64,000 bases of DNA from contig NC_088339.1 of the NCBI RefSeq assembly GCF_036884655.1, positions 26,121,501-26,185,500 on the forward strand, in the 5' to 3' direction. The stretch's first letter is position 1, and each line of letters opens with the position of its first letter. The position numbers and the translations under genes are program-made. Shown here piece after piece: positions 47,299-61,500 of the stretch. The notes under the pieces were generated by a model. It saw only the letters and a program-made list of their open reading frames with translations, had not been told where the DNA came from and made no database searches. This DNA is from Musa acuminata AAA Group (Eukaryota > Streptophyta > Magnoliopsida > Zingiberales > Musaceae).

Positions 47299-50200
47299 AT
47301 GGAGAAGATCTTGCATGTCTTCTGCATTGGGACTGCCGATACCAAACTGGAGGAGCTCCGTTTCCTCGCGGACGTTCTGCGATCCCGTCTCGCCACCTTC
47401 TCCAACGATTCACCGACTTTCAAGGTACTCGGATACGTGGATCTTCCTGCTTTGCGCCCGTTACCTTCTGATTCTTGATCGTTCTTGACCTCCTGGTTCA
47501 AGGTTCTCCGATCTGCGATGAGTGTGCGTTTTTCTGGTCTTCGGAGCGGGGAGTCGTCCGTATTTTAGAATCTTGATCTCGCTCATCGATTTTGGTACAA
47601 TACCATCGTAGCAAATGAGGTGATTCTAGTGGTTTACTTTCTTGCAAGAAAATCTTGCATATGGTAGCCTGGCGCTCCTCTTTCTTGGGAAATTGTTCGG
47701 GGGTTTGAAGTGCTTGTCTTTGAAGCGGACAACCCTAATTGTGTTCTTGCTTACTGATTTTTTTCGTTACGGTCGTATCGAATGATGCGATTACAGTGTT
47801 TGACTTTCTTGAGAGAACATTGGGGATATGGTAGCCGGCGCTCCAATTTCTTGGAAGTTGTCCGATCGGGTACCTGGGTTTGACGAATAAGACATCTGTT
47901 CTCCTTAATTGAAGATCTGAATCTGATATTGGTAACGCACGTATTTTGATGGTTGATACCATTATCCACACGTTTCAGTCTTCTTGACGCGGGAAACTTT
48001 GTCCCATATGGTCAGTTGGACTCGAAGCTTCCATGTTGTTGAGTTAATTATACCTCAATGAGCCATGAGCATCAGTCTGAGATCTAGTAATTGCCGGACG
48101 ACCCAAATGACTAGAAATTTTCTATGGGAAAGGAGACCTCTGCTTATGGGAATTCATTTTATTTGCTGGTATCATCTTCCGGTCCTATGGGAACTCAACT
48201 TCTTTGACTTGCTTGGTTTTAATGTTCCTATATAAGTACGGTTCTATTGACCTTGGGACATCAAGATTAAACATATGAATGCACGGTTAAAATATGAGCA
48301 GTCTGAAGCTAAGAATGAAATGATTTGCCACTTAATAGTAGTTGTCCTTATAATCTTGATCAACCATGGGTATTTTGGTGCTAGCATTATATCATAACAG
48401 TGGGTCTCATATTGAATAGCGCATAACTGGTGAATGATGATTACCGGTTTTCATTCATTTTATTAGTTTAAAGCTCATAACCTGATTGTTGATATCGATA
48501 TATGCCATTGTAATGGGTCTCAGATCTAGTACTTAGATCTAGCACTTGCCAGACAACCCAAATGACTAGAAATTTTCTATGGGAAAGGAGACCTCTGCTT
48601 ATGGGAATTCATTTTATTTGCTGGTATCATGTTCTGGTCATATGGGAACTCAACTTCTTTGACTTGCTTGGTTTTAATATTCCTGTATAAGTATGGTTCC
48701 ATCGGCCTTGGGACATCAAGATTAAACATATAAATGCACGGTTAAAATATGAGCAGTCTGAAGCTAAAAATGAAATGATTTGTCACTTAATAGTAGTTGT
48801 CCTTATAATCTTGATCAGCGATGGGTACTTTGGTGCTAGGAATGGAATTGGTATGCCTCAAAGCAAGAAGCATATTTTTGTGAACATGGATGTTGTTGGC
48901 AGCGTCAGTAACATGACTGCTTTCATCTGCACTAACAGCTCAAATGCTATGATATTAAAGTGGTTTTTTATGATAATGTAGCTCATAAAATAGTTGTGAT
49001 GCAAACCAATAACAGAGATAAAGATGAATGTAAATGACGAAAACACTGCATTTATAAGCCTGTCACTAGGAATATTCACCATTTGGCTCTTCTTAATAGG
49101 TATGTTTTTGTTGTACATATTTCTCTTGACTGTATGTGTGAAAGAGGCAATGATCCATTGTAGTCAATTTTCTTAGTGATTTACTCTTCTGCTAAATGTT
49201 CATTTTTGTTTCATGGAGTGGCAGATACAGGCTAGTCTGGTCGATGTTTCCACCAGTAATAAGAAAATAGAATGCCTGGAAGACATTCCTTTTATCTCTA
49301 GAGATGCTATCCTTTCTTGCTACATGGGTGTTGAAGAGCACCCATCCTATAAACTCCCTGATGACAGGGGTAAAGCAATTGCAGTTATGGGTAATGCTCT
49401 AGGATGTTTTCTTCAAAAAGCTTATGAAGATGGCAACCTTGTTGGAGCTATAGGCCTTGGAGGCAGTGGTGGAACTTCATTAATTGCTCCTGCATTGAGA
49501 TCTCTCCCTCTAGGAGTGCCTAAGATCATAGTATCAACTGTGGCTAGTGGTCAAACAGATCCTTACATTGGAACATCCGATTTGATTTTATTTCCATCTG
49601 TTGTTGACATATGTGGTATCAACAGTGTTAGTAGGCTTGTGTTATCTAATGCTGGGGCAGCTGCTGCTGGGATGATCATTGGAAAATTTTTGATCTCTGA
49701 CATGTCCGGTCAAATGGCTAAGAAACCAACTATTGGCATGACTATGTTTGGAGTTACAACTCCATGTGTAAATTATGCGAAAGAAAGACTGGTGAAGGAA
49801 GGCTTTGAGACACTTGTATTTCATGCAACAGGCATTGGGGGCAAAGCTATGGAGGAACTTGTAAGAGCAGGTTTAATACAGGTACCTTTCCTTCAACACC
49901 AAGTTTAGAAGTTAAGAGAAGAGTTTAGAGGATAATGCTTTCTGGGAACATTTACAATAAATTTTATATGATTATCAAATATCAGAGATTTCTTGTTTTC
50001 TACATAGTTCAGAACATTACATCACTTTTTTGCTTTGCTACATACCCAATTCTTGGTATATATTTGCTAACTCTCAATCAACTTATATTTCAATTCAAAA
50101 TATGCCCATGAGCTATATTTACTTGTCAAAGTTGAAAGAAATTGGTCAATTTATCTTTTCTTTTTTTGAAAATTCTGGTTTGCTTAACTTTGTTTCTCTT

Positions 50201-53200
50201 GGATGGATGTAGGGTGTCTTGGACATCACGACAACAGAAGTTGCTGATTATATAGTTGGGGGAGTTATGGCCTGTGATAACACAAGATTTGATGCCATTA
50301 TGGAGAAAAATGTTCCTTCAGTTCTCAGTGTAGGGGCCTTGGATATGGTTAACTTTGGAGCTAAACATACAGTACCTTCTTTATTTCAGCACAGAAATAT
50401 TTATGTACATAACGACCAGGTTAGTTATCAGTGATTAATCATGTTTATCACCTTAGCCACTCTTTGGTACCCAAGCTTCTTAACTGCTTGATTTGCACAA
50501 GTTTTATTCTTTAACATCTGTCAGTGCAGATGAAAAGAAACTAAAGGGGTAATTTTTTTGTTTTTTTAATCTGAAATTATCTGAGAAAGATATTTTTCTA
50601 TGTCAATATTCTTTATAAGATGAATTGTCAAAATAACTGATCGTCTATTTTCCCTCTTCAAGCATTGCATGAGAGGAAAGGACAGATAAAGGCTTTCTTT
50701 ATTTTTCGTCGAGGAGCGTCTTATGATAACTGGTATTGTTTGTTTGTTTGTGAGATTTTATAAAAAAGAAACAGAGAATAATATAATGAGTAAATTATGT
50801 TTGAAGTATTGAAAGGTTATCTTATTGTAAACATAAATTTTTTGAAATATTGAACATTTATCTTATTGAAACAAGTGTTTATTCTCTCTCCAGGCTTTTA
50901 ATAAACAATGCTCATATATTAACAAACTAAACTGGTGTTAATGATATACTATTTTTGTTAATTGTTTCATATTTTTTTTACCTCTCTCCTTCCTGAACCT
51001 GAAGTCATGATGAATAGAGTAGAACAATTATGTTAAAAATTAAGTAACCTTGATGATTGTTGCTTGTGTTCGTTCTCATCATATTCTTTTTCTGTTATCA
51101 AGGATTTTAAATCATGAATTCTTATTTAGACGAGTGGTTGAAATGTCAACAACTTGCAGGTTTCAGTAATGCGAACAAATATGGATGAGAACAAGAAATT
51201 TGCTAAGTTTATAGCTGAGAAAATGAACAAGTCATCATCAAGCATCCGTATTTGCTTGCCACAGAAGGGAGTGTCTGCTCTAGATGCACTTGGGAAGCCA
51301 TTTTATGATCCAGAGGCCACATCTGTTCTGATAAATGAATTAGATAAACTTATTGAGAAAAATGAAGATCGACAGGTACTGACTTGTAGATAATTTTATA
51401 GTTCACTCACCCAATTATCACTTTTTGAATAACTTTTATGATAAATTATCAGAAATATAAAACTGCTTACTTTCTTCTAGGTGATGATATTCCCAAACCA
51501 TATTAATGATCCTGAATTCGCAGAAGCATTGGTTGACTCATTTCTTGAGATATTTAAATTCTCTAGAAGTGGAACTCCTCAACAAACTGTTAGGACACCA
51601 GAAAGCCAAAGTTTGGTAAATGATATATTAAAAGGGAATTATTCAGATGGCACAGCCATTCGGCGGGCTCCAATTGATTTTCCTGATGCAAAACCAGGTT
51701 TCACACTCTTTCTGTCAAATCAATGATACTGTCTGTTTTAGTACCTGATATTGCCATTTTGCCTCACAGTTTTGAACCTTGTAGCAAACCAGTTAGTATA
51801 CTAGAGTATTTTGTTACACAGTTTTGAACCTCATTAACTGGGATCATCAATATTCTTAAAGAAGTTTGCTCAATAATTAATCGCATCATTCTTATTATTG
51901 TTCATTGACTTCATTCAGTGATCTTCAAAATATTAGCAGATTATACAGATTGTGGTTTGCTGAAACCTTGAAAATGCTAATTGAGGTACTTCCATATAGC
52001 TTACGGAATAGATAAATTTATAACTTTTGCTTAAACAAATGCACTTTTCCTTATTTCTTTGAGGACTAAAAATAATTTACAAGGAATAGTTTCAGAGTTT
52101 TCGTTCGAGCAAGAATTAGTGTCCACCTTATTCAAGAGCAAGCATTAACACAGTTCCACAGCCTAAAAGATGCTTGGCTGCTGACTAGTGATCTTGTTCA
52201 ACTTTTGTTGTCACGAACCCCAATCTGATGGGATATAACTGGTCTACTAACTTCATTAACCCTGAACCACTGGCATTTAAGTCGAAGTTAACAGTAGTAG
52301 ATCCACAATCAATTTCAGTCTTTGTCCACTTCTGATGTTTGACTAAACTGGGGTATTACATTTGTTGTGATGATGATTACAGAAGTGTGATGATGTTACA
52401 TGATTCTAATCAAGACTGATGCCTTTTGCTCCTGTGTTCCTAGATATTTAGGGTGTTTTAGTTAGGGCTACACTACCCGAGCAAAGTATTTAGCAATATA
52501 TAAATATATAACTGCAGACATACTCTAGGTATAGTTTGTGGAATATCAATAATTTCATCGTGTTTCTCTCTTTGATTGTGTAAAATACATGAATATTTAG
52601 AATAAAGTTTCATTAAAAATGGAAGTATACTATCTCCTATCTTTGTGGAATAAAATGATCTAGCTTAGAATTTTTTTATTGGTTGTGTTGATTATCATAA
52701 ATGTTACACTTTGATTAGTCCCACATTAGAAGCAGGAGCATGACTGTGGTGGTATATAAAGCTAGATAGGCCTACTAATAATTTAGTAAGTAAAATATAA
52801 TGCTCTCTATCAGGTAGCAAATACATATTTATTTAAGAAAACGAATAAGCTTGTGGAATCAAGAACATGCATTTGCATGGCTATTATTTGCTTGATGTAG
52901 TCATGCATTTGTGCTGCTTAAATTCTTAAATACAAAAGCTGGATAGTTCTTCTAACAGACATTGCCTGTATATGTGACAAGTTGTATATATCTCACTAAA
53001 ACCAGAAATCTGTCACCAGATGAGAATGACAGGAGTCATTTAACATTAAGGAAAATATTTTGGTTATTGTCTTGCATATCTTGATTCATCTTACATATCA
53101 AGATGGTTTGCCATCTTGACCACCTTTGGATTGCATGTTGAAGTTGTGAAATGTCTTTGCATGTTCTGGTTTGCCTTAAATGCCTCAAAATATGGTTTCC

Positions 53201-55345
53201 TTCTGTAACATGCCTTTTGTGTATATTAGCAATAATCTATTTCTCATTAATATTACAGAAACGTTGCAAAGAACACGTAAAATACTGGACCATTTGAGGC
53301 AGCAGATAAATAAGGGTGTACCCATTATAGGGGCGGGTGCAGGGACAGGTATATCTGCAAAATTTGAAGAAGCTGGTGGCGTTGATTTAATAATCGTGTA
53401 CAACTCGGGTCGATTTCGGATGGCGGGAAGGGGGTCATTGGCTGGATTGCTGCCATTTGCAGATGCAAATGCAGTTGTTCTTGACATGGCCAATGAAGTA
53501 CTTCCAGTGAGTTATCTAGTACTTTGAGAAAGTTAACACAGATCACGGCTTCTGCTTGTATAATGTATTTAGTGCATCTTTAGATCTGTTTATTTGGTCA
53601 TGACTTGATAAGCAAAAAAAGGAAGAGTTAGGTTTTCTATGGAAAAGAAGTGCTGTTGATTTTCATAGTTATCCTGTCATAATGTCATGACTGTTAGCAT
53701 ATGTAGGTGGTGAAAAGAATACCAGTTCTTGCTGGAGTGTGTGCTACTGATCCATTTCGCAGAATGGATTATTTCATAAAGCAGGTGGAAGCAACTGGAT
53801 TTTGTGGGGTTCAGAATTTTCCAACAGTTGGACTCTTTGATGGGAACTTCCGCCAAAACTTGGAAGAGACAGGAATGGGCTATGGGTATGTCTATAGATG
53901 CTTTGCAATTGGTTTACTTCTATTCATGTTGTTTGACTAGTTTTAGTAGCCAGTCCTAGGAGATCACGTGTCTCACCAATTCTGTCATGGAAGACATGAT
54001 TTTGCCTATGATTAGCTTCTCCTGATCAGTTTTCAATTACTAAAAGCAGATATATTGAAGACGGATCACATCTTTTTTCTTGTTTCCTTTGGTTATATAA
54101 TATTTCTAATGGTATCACCCTATTGTTTCTCTAACATGAACCAACTTGTTGCTTTGCCAGGTTGGAGGTTGAGATGATTCATAAAGCTCATGAACTAGGA
54201 TTATTAACAACTCCATATGCGTTCAATGAAGATGAAGCCATTGCTATGACTAAAGCTGGTGCCAGTATCATAGTGGCACATATGGGTCTAACAATATCAG
54301 GATCTATTGGTGCAAAGACAGCAGTAACTCTGGATGACAGTGTTGGCCGTGTTCAAGCAATTGCAGATGCAGCAGTTGGAATTAATCCTGAAGTTATCGT
54401 TCTCTGCCATGGAGGTACATTTGCATGAAATTAAAATAAAAAATCCATTATAGCAACATATCCCTGTTTACTCTTTGCAAATTATATGTTGTGGGAATTA
54501 GTTCTCTTCCAAAAATAGAAAAGAGGGTACATCATTCTAGTAAACCTTCCATCTGCCCTCAAAATCTCCCTGGAGAAACAAATTATGTTGCATTTGCTGA
54601 CTTCCCATTTAGCAGCATCATAATGATGGATGGGAATTGGTGTTTGGTTTATTCTTAAGTGCATAGGCATCATTTTTTATTTTTTATTAGAATTCCTATC
54701 TTATATGGGACACTTTAAGCTGTTGTAGGAGACATATAATATATATTTTTGCATAAACAATAAATATATAATAGATATTGGACAATGTCTTGGCTCTCGT
54801 GATCTTTGGCAAGCTAGTGTCGTGAGATCCGTAGATGAAGTATGTATGTATATACACATGGGAGTATTGAGACCTCAACCTTTGTTTATTACAAGACAAG
54901 ATGATTACAAAAAAATAAAAAGAAGTCAACTGTCAGAATACTAGATAGTTAAGAGAAGATAAATCTCGCACTGTACTCAGATGGTGTTGCAGTGATGACA
55001 TTATCGAGAAGTTGCAGTGAGAGATAGGGGGACATCACCACCCTTCACAAATGCTCAAAGATGGAATAGGATTGGATTCCACTGTTTGTTGCTGTTCTTG
55101 TAGGGTTGTTTTGTTATCGCAAGAAGTACTACTAATAACTTTCTAAGAACTGTAAAAACTTTCTAAGAAAACTGTTTGTTTATGCAGGTCCTATTTCAGG
55201 TCCTCGAGAAACTGAGTACATTCTTAAGAGTACCAAGGGAGTTCATGGGTTTTATGGTGCATCGAGCTTGGAAAGGCTTCCAGTTGAACTGGCAATTACA
55301 AACACTGTAAAGGAATACAAAAGCATTTCCATAAAGAGAGATTAA
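47299..55345 (+). CDS. Tm-1-like protein (UPF0261 plus TIM-barrel domain)
   Basis: Nine exons (47299-47424, 49225-49881, 50213-50419, 51160-51375, 51481-51697, 53259-53506, 53707-53885, 54161-54414, 55188-55345) give 753 residues, matching the usual length. The N-terminal UPF0261 half shows [60 protein letters not shown] and [19 protein letters not shown]; the glycine-rich loop is a likely nucleotide-binding site. The C-terminal half is a TIM-barrel-like domain: [65 protein letters not shown] and [14 protein letters not shown]. The family is named after tomato Tm-1, whose protein binds a tobamovirus replication protein; the ancestral cellular function is not established. Intron 1 (1.8 kb) contains a tandem duplication. 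Confidence 0.95.
48081..48840. repeat. Tandem duplication in intron 1 of the Tm-1-like gene
   Basis: About 300 bp at 48081-48385 (from GATCTAGTAATTGCC to GGTGCTAG) recurs at 48536-48840, a period of about 455 bp. The two copies differ by few substitutions. It is non-coding. Confidence 0.9.
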
Positions 55346-58300
55346 AAATCCATCCAAAACTTTCTTGAACGTGAATGTTGTGAATATCAGCTGAAAAACT
55401 TGCAAGAAGCATCCTATGTATTTTTATTTTGGAAGTAGTTTTTTTTTTGTATTTTTAAAGTTTGAAAAACTTGTAAAATTTGCATGTTATGTCCGATGTG
55501 TAGTTGAAAATAGTTTAAGAAATTCTAAAATTAAAAACTCATGAAGTTGTTTCAAATGGGAACCACCTCCAACACATGCCCTATGCATTTTTAGATTTTC
55601 CACACGCTGCTGCAAAACAGAGGCAGCTTGGAATCAACAGCCTGACAGATGAGCCAGCTTCATTTCAATTCCTGCTAACATATACCTAAGAACAACTAAG
55701 TTCTGCATCACAGAAGTAGTACACCATTCATTGACTTGGTTTAAACATCCTTGTGTCTTCATCTATTTTCAGGCAGGTAAAAAAATCCTTTCCTGCCTTG
55801 ACCACTACTTTAATAGTCAAACTAAATAACATAAATCCTCTTTTACTGATATAGCAGCATATGCCATATGAACCTGTAATCTGCAGAGGAAAAGGGGGAG
55901 ACAGACAGAAAAAGATAAAAAAAGAAAAGCAGAGGAAAAGTATGTATCTTCAAGTTGGGATCGATTCTTATTTGATTGCCCCATGTGATTGATTCCCCCA
56001 GATGAAGGCTTGATTTCATGAACTGGTGGACCATTCCAATTTTTTAAACTGATCTGATACGTTCTATAGCGCTTCAAAGTTGTAATGACAGGTTTGTTAA
56101 GTCTTGAAATAAATAGACCAAAATTCAATATTTCTCATAGAAATAGATTGAGATTTAATAAGTTCAGACAGTTCACTCAAAAAGGAAGTAATTTCACTTG
56201 AAACCATACAAAACATCATGTCATGGATTAAAATACCGCCCTTACCAATTGATCCAATCAATGCAGGCCACTATTTACCAATTCGATTGCCAACCAGGAC
56301 AAGGAACAAGAGATTTTGCACAGTTCAATCTAGTAGAGGAAGATGCACCACCTAGTAGCTGCCATAGCTATATTGTTTTTTTTACTTCTCTATTTCTCTC
56401 ATTCTATCTGCCTCTCCTCTTCCGCCTCTCCTCGTGGTGTCACTGCCACCTATCCTTTCCTTCCCCCTCCCCCCAAACCCCATCCCCAATCTTCTCTCTC
56501 ATGCGCCTCAGACTGACCAACACCAAAAGTTAGTGTGTGATCCTGCACCAGGACTATACTGGTCCGGTTGCCGACCAGTATCAGTACATGATTGAGAATT
56601 TGCTTATTAATGAGAAAACCTTAATCTGGTTAAATCAGATGGTAGACGTAATGGACAGTGGCAGAAGAATGATATCCTAAAGGAATCAGATTATTGGAAA
56701 CAATATCAACAAACGTAATACTTAATGAACCATAATAAATAATGGGAATACAATAACAAGAAACCCGTGTCAACATCTGGACTTAAGACTAACCCCGATC
56801 AGGAGATTCCATGTTGCTATGCTAAGAAACGTAAAGAACCATAAGATTGATGTAACACCAAGAACAATAAAATTTAGGTATGATGCGCCCTGGTATTTAG
56901 GATCAATGAAATTTCGGTGCCATATAAGAGCAGCACTCCTTTAGATATGGAAATTTCGGTGCCATTTCTGAGAAGCCAGAAATGGAAAGCGATCATGACG
57001 GAATTGCAAGAAAATCGCGTCTGGAAAGGAATTCTCTATGAATTAAAGATAAGGAAGGAAAGGAATGAAAGAATTCTTTTTCGAAAAAAAAAGAAGAAAC
57101 CCGCCAAATCGTACATAAAATTAAAAACAGAATCCCAGAATCACCCAGAATCTAAAAAAAAGCAGAGCAAAAAAAAGAAAAAGAAAGGGAAACTGGATCA
57201 AGATTTTAATGACGCTAATCAAGACAGTTCGTTTCGTAGGATTAAACCCCAAAAAATCTGCAAAGACGTTCCAAATATCAATTAAGACAGGAAAAAGAAT
57301 TTCGATTGATTGTTCTATTTTATTTTTGTTCTTGACAGATCCATCTAGTACAAACCTGAGATCCAACGCAAGATGAGAGGCGGGAGACAACCCTTGGGGC
57401 GGGACTTGGGGATTCCGATCGCCATCCCACGACTAAGGCGCACGATCTCCTTTGCTTTGGCATCTACACCTTGTGGAAGAGATGAGAGGAGGAAGACAAC
57501 CCTTGGGGCGGGACTAGGGAATTCCGATCTCCATGCAACGACTGAGGCGAGAGAGAGAGAGAGAGAGAGAGAGATAGACGACCAAGGACGGCCAAGAATC
57601 GGGTAAGGAGAGACGGAGACCCATACAACTACCTAAGCACCCCCTACTCATGGCAGCACATAGTGTGCACGATGAGCTGGATTTCCCAATTTGGCGCTGC
57701 ATCCCTCGTGCACGGCTTTTACATTTTAAGCGCGGCGGTATACAGGACAAATGTCGAATGAAAACACATACGTCAAGATCTCTCGGACGTGATTGGAGCC
57801 GGAATCGGCCGGTCACATGGGTCCCGCATGGGGCAGATCATTTTTTATGAGGCCTTCCTTCCCCATAGGAAATTAATCAAAAGAATTCTTATAAAAAAGG
57901 TGGTAGATATGTTCTTCACTGGTTGGTTATCCCGATAGTCAAATCTGATAGGGCTCTGACACGAACGTGCCCTCCCTCCTTCCAGCGTTGGTCTGACGCA
58001 TGCAATAATCTGTCCGTGGATCTGTCGATCCAATCACAACATCTAGTAATTGTTAAAGATAAAAAAAAAAGCTATCTTACAATTTAGTAATGACCAGGAA
58101 ACTGCCGGCATTGCATGAGGAGGAGGTGCACACTATAGCTTGCAAAGATCAGGATAGCCGATAACAATAACTAGAAAGCTCATATAAAAATATCTCAAGG
58201 GCATTATTTATTTGCTTATCAGACTGTCCATATTCATTCGTCAATTCACATCAAGATCATGTTTCATCTTAGGAGCAGCAGAAAGAACAAGTTCGTTGTG

Positions 58301-58528
58301 GAAAGAGATATATGATAGCCAATAACCATACCTAGAAAGCTTACATAGAAAGGTCAAAAGGTATTATTTACTTCTGGACTGTCCATCATCTTCGTTGTCA
58401 AATAAGTTATTTCACTGTCTTTGTCAGCAGCCGGTGCGTTTCCATCGATTGGCACCGAAATCATGCTTCATTGAGCAGCAAAAGCAACGAATTTGATGTT
58501 GTGAAAGCCATCTATGTGCCCTCTTGGT
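55346..58528. other. Tail-to-tail intergenic between Tm-1-like and Sec14-nodulin genes
   Basis: About 3.2 kb holding the 3' UTRs of two converging genes. A tandem duplication lies at 57371-57549 and a (GA)n run at 57549-57573. The 122-codon Lys-rich frame at 56917-57285 is low-complexity and shows no domain. No gene is supported. Confidence 0.5.
57371..57549. repeat. 109-bp tandem duplication (two partial units)
   Basis: AGATGAGAGG...ACAACCCTTGGGGCGGGAC...ATTCCGATC...CCAT occurs at 57371-57440 and again at 57480-57549. The GC-rich block stands out from its AT-rich surroundings. Confidence 0.85.
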
Positions 58529-61500
58529 TCAAAAGCAAAATTTCTTTTTCTGCACAAGTGTAAAAGAGAAGTTTCGTCATCTGATCAAACAACATCATAA
58601 TCAAAACTAAAGAAATAAATCATCTTAACTAACCCGCATCTTAGCCTCCTCTTGACGGTCGATATATGCAAGAAGTTCATCCTGCCTCATAAGAGCTTCA
58701 TGCAAAGCCTACAACCAACATAAAAACCCATTTCATTGATGCATGAAAGGAGATGCATCACTAAACATAGATAAACTAAAAGATATTGCAGATGTGCAAA
58801 GATAAAGGTTAAGTATAGGCTAGCTAATTGCATGACTGCAAGTATTTTGGCAAAAAGAGCAGATACACTCACCAAGATATATTGGCGATGAGGACCTCTA
58901 ATTTATGAATAGAAAGATTTAGGACAGGTTGAGAACAGTTTAATTGTATCAAAGAATCCATATGTTGACAAAACAATGTTTTCGCTTAACATAATGACTC
59001 CATTTAACTGCCGCTTCCTAAAGCATACTCATTTGAATTATAAAAAATAAAGATTTGTAGAATAGATAGATAGGACACAAAGCACACCTTTTTGGTAGCA
59101 ATAAGCTCAGCCTCCAATGCATCCACACGGCAAACAGCTGCATTGAGCAATTCATCTTTCTCTGAAGGCATTTCAGATGGTTTTGCTTGAAGTATGTTCA
59201 CCTTTTCTTCCAGCTCTCCCAACCTTACTAGAAGGCGTGAAAGAAGGTCAGCCTCGGTAAATGCAGGAGCAGGTGAAGGATGACTATATTCCTCCTTGAC
59301 CATGGGGTCCACATAAAACATAGGATCATGTTGATCTCTTTCAGAGACTTCATTGTGTAGCCTCTTTGACACACAACTGCTGACTGAACAAACCAGTGTA
59401 AAGAGGTACACGATGATGGTCACAAGGAATTGGATTATTTGAGCCCGAACTCCTTGCGGAGATTTATGTGTCTCAGGGTTAGAGCATTGTCCTGCAATGA
59501 AGTTCAAATGATCCAAGTTTTATTAGACAACAATGATTTAATTTGTTAACAGGGTCAAAGACTCAAAAGTACATAACATCCCAAATGCAGCAAAAATACA
59601 TGTTTCAAGGAATTAATGTCTTTCAATTGCTAAAATATTTTGCTTAAGAGGATCCAAAAATAGCCCAACATAATTGCTATCAGATAAGCCTACATATCTC
59701 CCAGGTACTTCAATTAACAGATATAAGCGTAAATCTGAACTTTACCAAGTCAATGCAGATGGCATGAAATTGCAAGATTTTGGACTTTCATATTAGATGT
59801 TCAGAAGATCTCTAGAACATGGGAGAAAAACAAAAAAAGCTTGGTCCTCGGAGTTTGGTGATCAAACAATTAACCTAACTCAAACTTGTTGAATGTGGTA
59901 GGTCTGTCTGTTCTGAACCAATTTCTTGGAACCATGATCTGAGTGGCAATCAACACGTGTTGGATAATAGAGCCATTTGAAAAACCATATTCCTAACAGC
60001 TCCAAACTATTGGTAATGCAAAAAGAGTTACTTAAAGAAAGCAAACATGCTAACAAAGAGTTGATCATTCATCAAATTATTCATTTCCCTTCCCTTTTAT
60101 TTAGAAATTATAACTGGTAGAAAATGGAAATAAACTTGGCTTGCATAACTACTATTTCAAAAACATTAGACTCATCGACCTTTGGATGCATATAGCCTTT
60201 TATTAGAGATCTCTTTCTTCCATCCGCCATCCACAGCCTTGTCTACCATGGGAACATATTCATCATACTCTGGAAAACCAGAAGAAAAACTAGCTGCCTT
60301 AACCATTTTTGCCTGCAGGAAGACAAACGAGGATATGAAAAGATGTTAATATTGACTTTTTATAACCTCTATCAACATTCATATCTAACATGCATAGATA
60401 TTAATATTCATAAAATATTATCACAAAACGACAAACTTCAGAGGCAACCTCCATGTAATAAATTATAATTAAAATTCATATCATTTATGCTTATTGTGAT
60501 AACTTGATATAGAAATCTGAGAGATCCTTTTTTTCAGAATTTCAACCAGATGCATAAGGACCTCTTTTTCATTTTTGCGAAAACACAATAATTAAGACAA
60601 ATGAAATTTCATTAAATTTCTTTTATGAAGTAGTAATCATAATGCCTTTAGATCAACAGATGCATATTGTTAGATTTGTTAGATATGATATATTAGTGTC
60701 ATATGTTATGCATGAATCATTAGTTACTTAATTCGATTAGTTAAAAACCCGTACTTCAAAACAATGATGGCAATGCAAACTCCTAAAATGACTTAAATGC
60801 TGCAAGAGATAACATTGTCATTTCATTGAAAAGATAAATAATAAAACAGGTATACTTGAACAGTGAAAACCATAACTAAATTCTGGTTTGAGTTGTCTCT
60901 TTAGGAATCAGACAGTCAAAGGATGACAATGCATCAAAAGGGCGATCAACTTTCTATCCTAGGATGGTACAGAAGAAACAATTTTGGTTGAAGAAAAGAC
61001 CAAATGAATTGTTCTTGATTAGTCATTAATTCTATATTTATATTAAAAGACCAATATGTGATCAAAATTTTCCATTTATCTTGGTCATTGGATATAGATT
61101 GACAATGGAAAAACTAAACCAGTGCTCTTCTTTTAGATTCTCTCTATCGTGGGTGATGATGATAAGTCCCGTCACCAAGATGATCAAACCAAAACTCATA
61201 TTTGTTATTTTATACCAAGACATAAGCATATCAAATAAATGTGTCAAAAGATGAATTTTGATGTGATCTATTCTGAAGTCAAATATAAAAGAAAGGCATC
61301 TTTATTTATTTCCTTCCACAGAGTCTCGAGTGAAAAATAAGAGAATTTGAATTCCATAGAACAACAATTTATAAAAACCTGCAGATATAAAGAATTGCTT
61401 TTTGGTGATTAGGTACCACTAATGTAAAGGAATTGCATATATAATGACCTAAAATTGGCACCAGGAAACTAGCATCAATTATCAAAATGCCAAGTAACAT

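Noticed and set aside
56917..57285. Lysine-rich 122-codon frame
   Set aside because: Low-complexity AAA/AAG composition in AT-rich DNA; no domain, and no transcript feature supports it.
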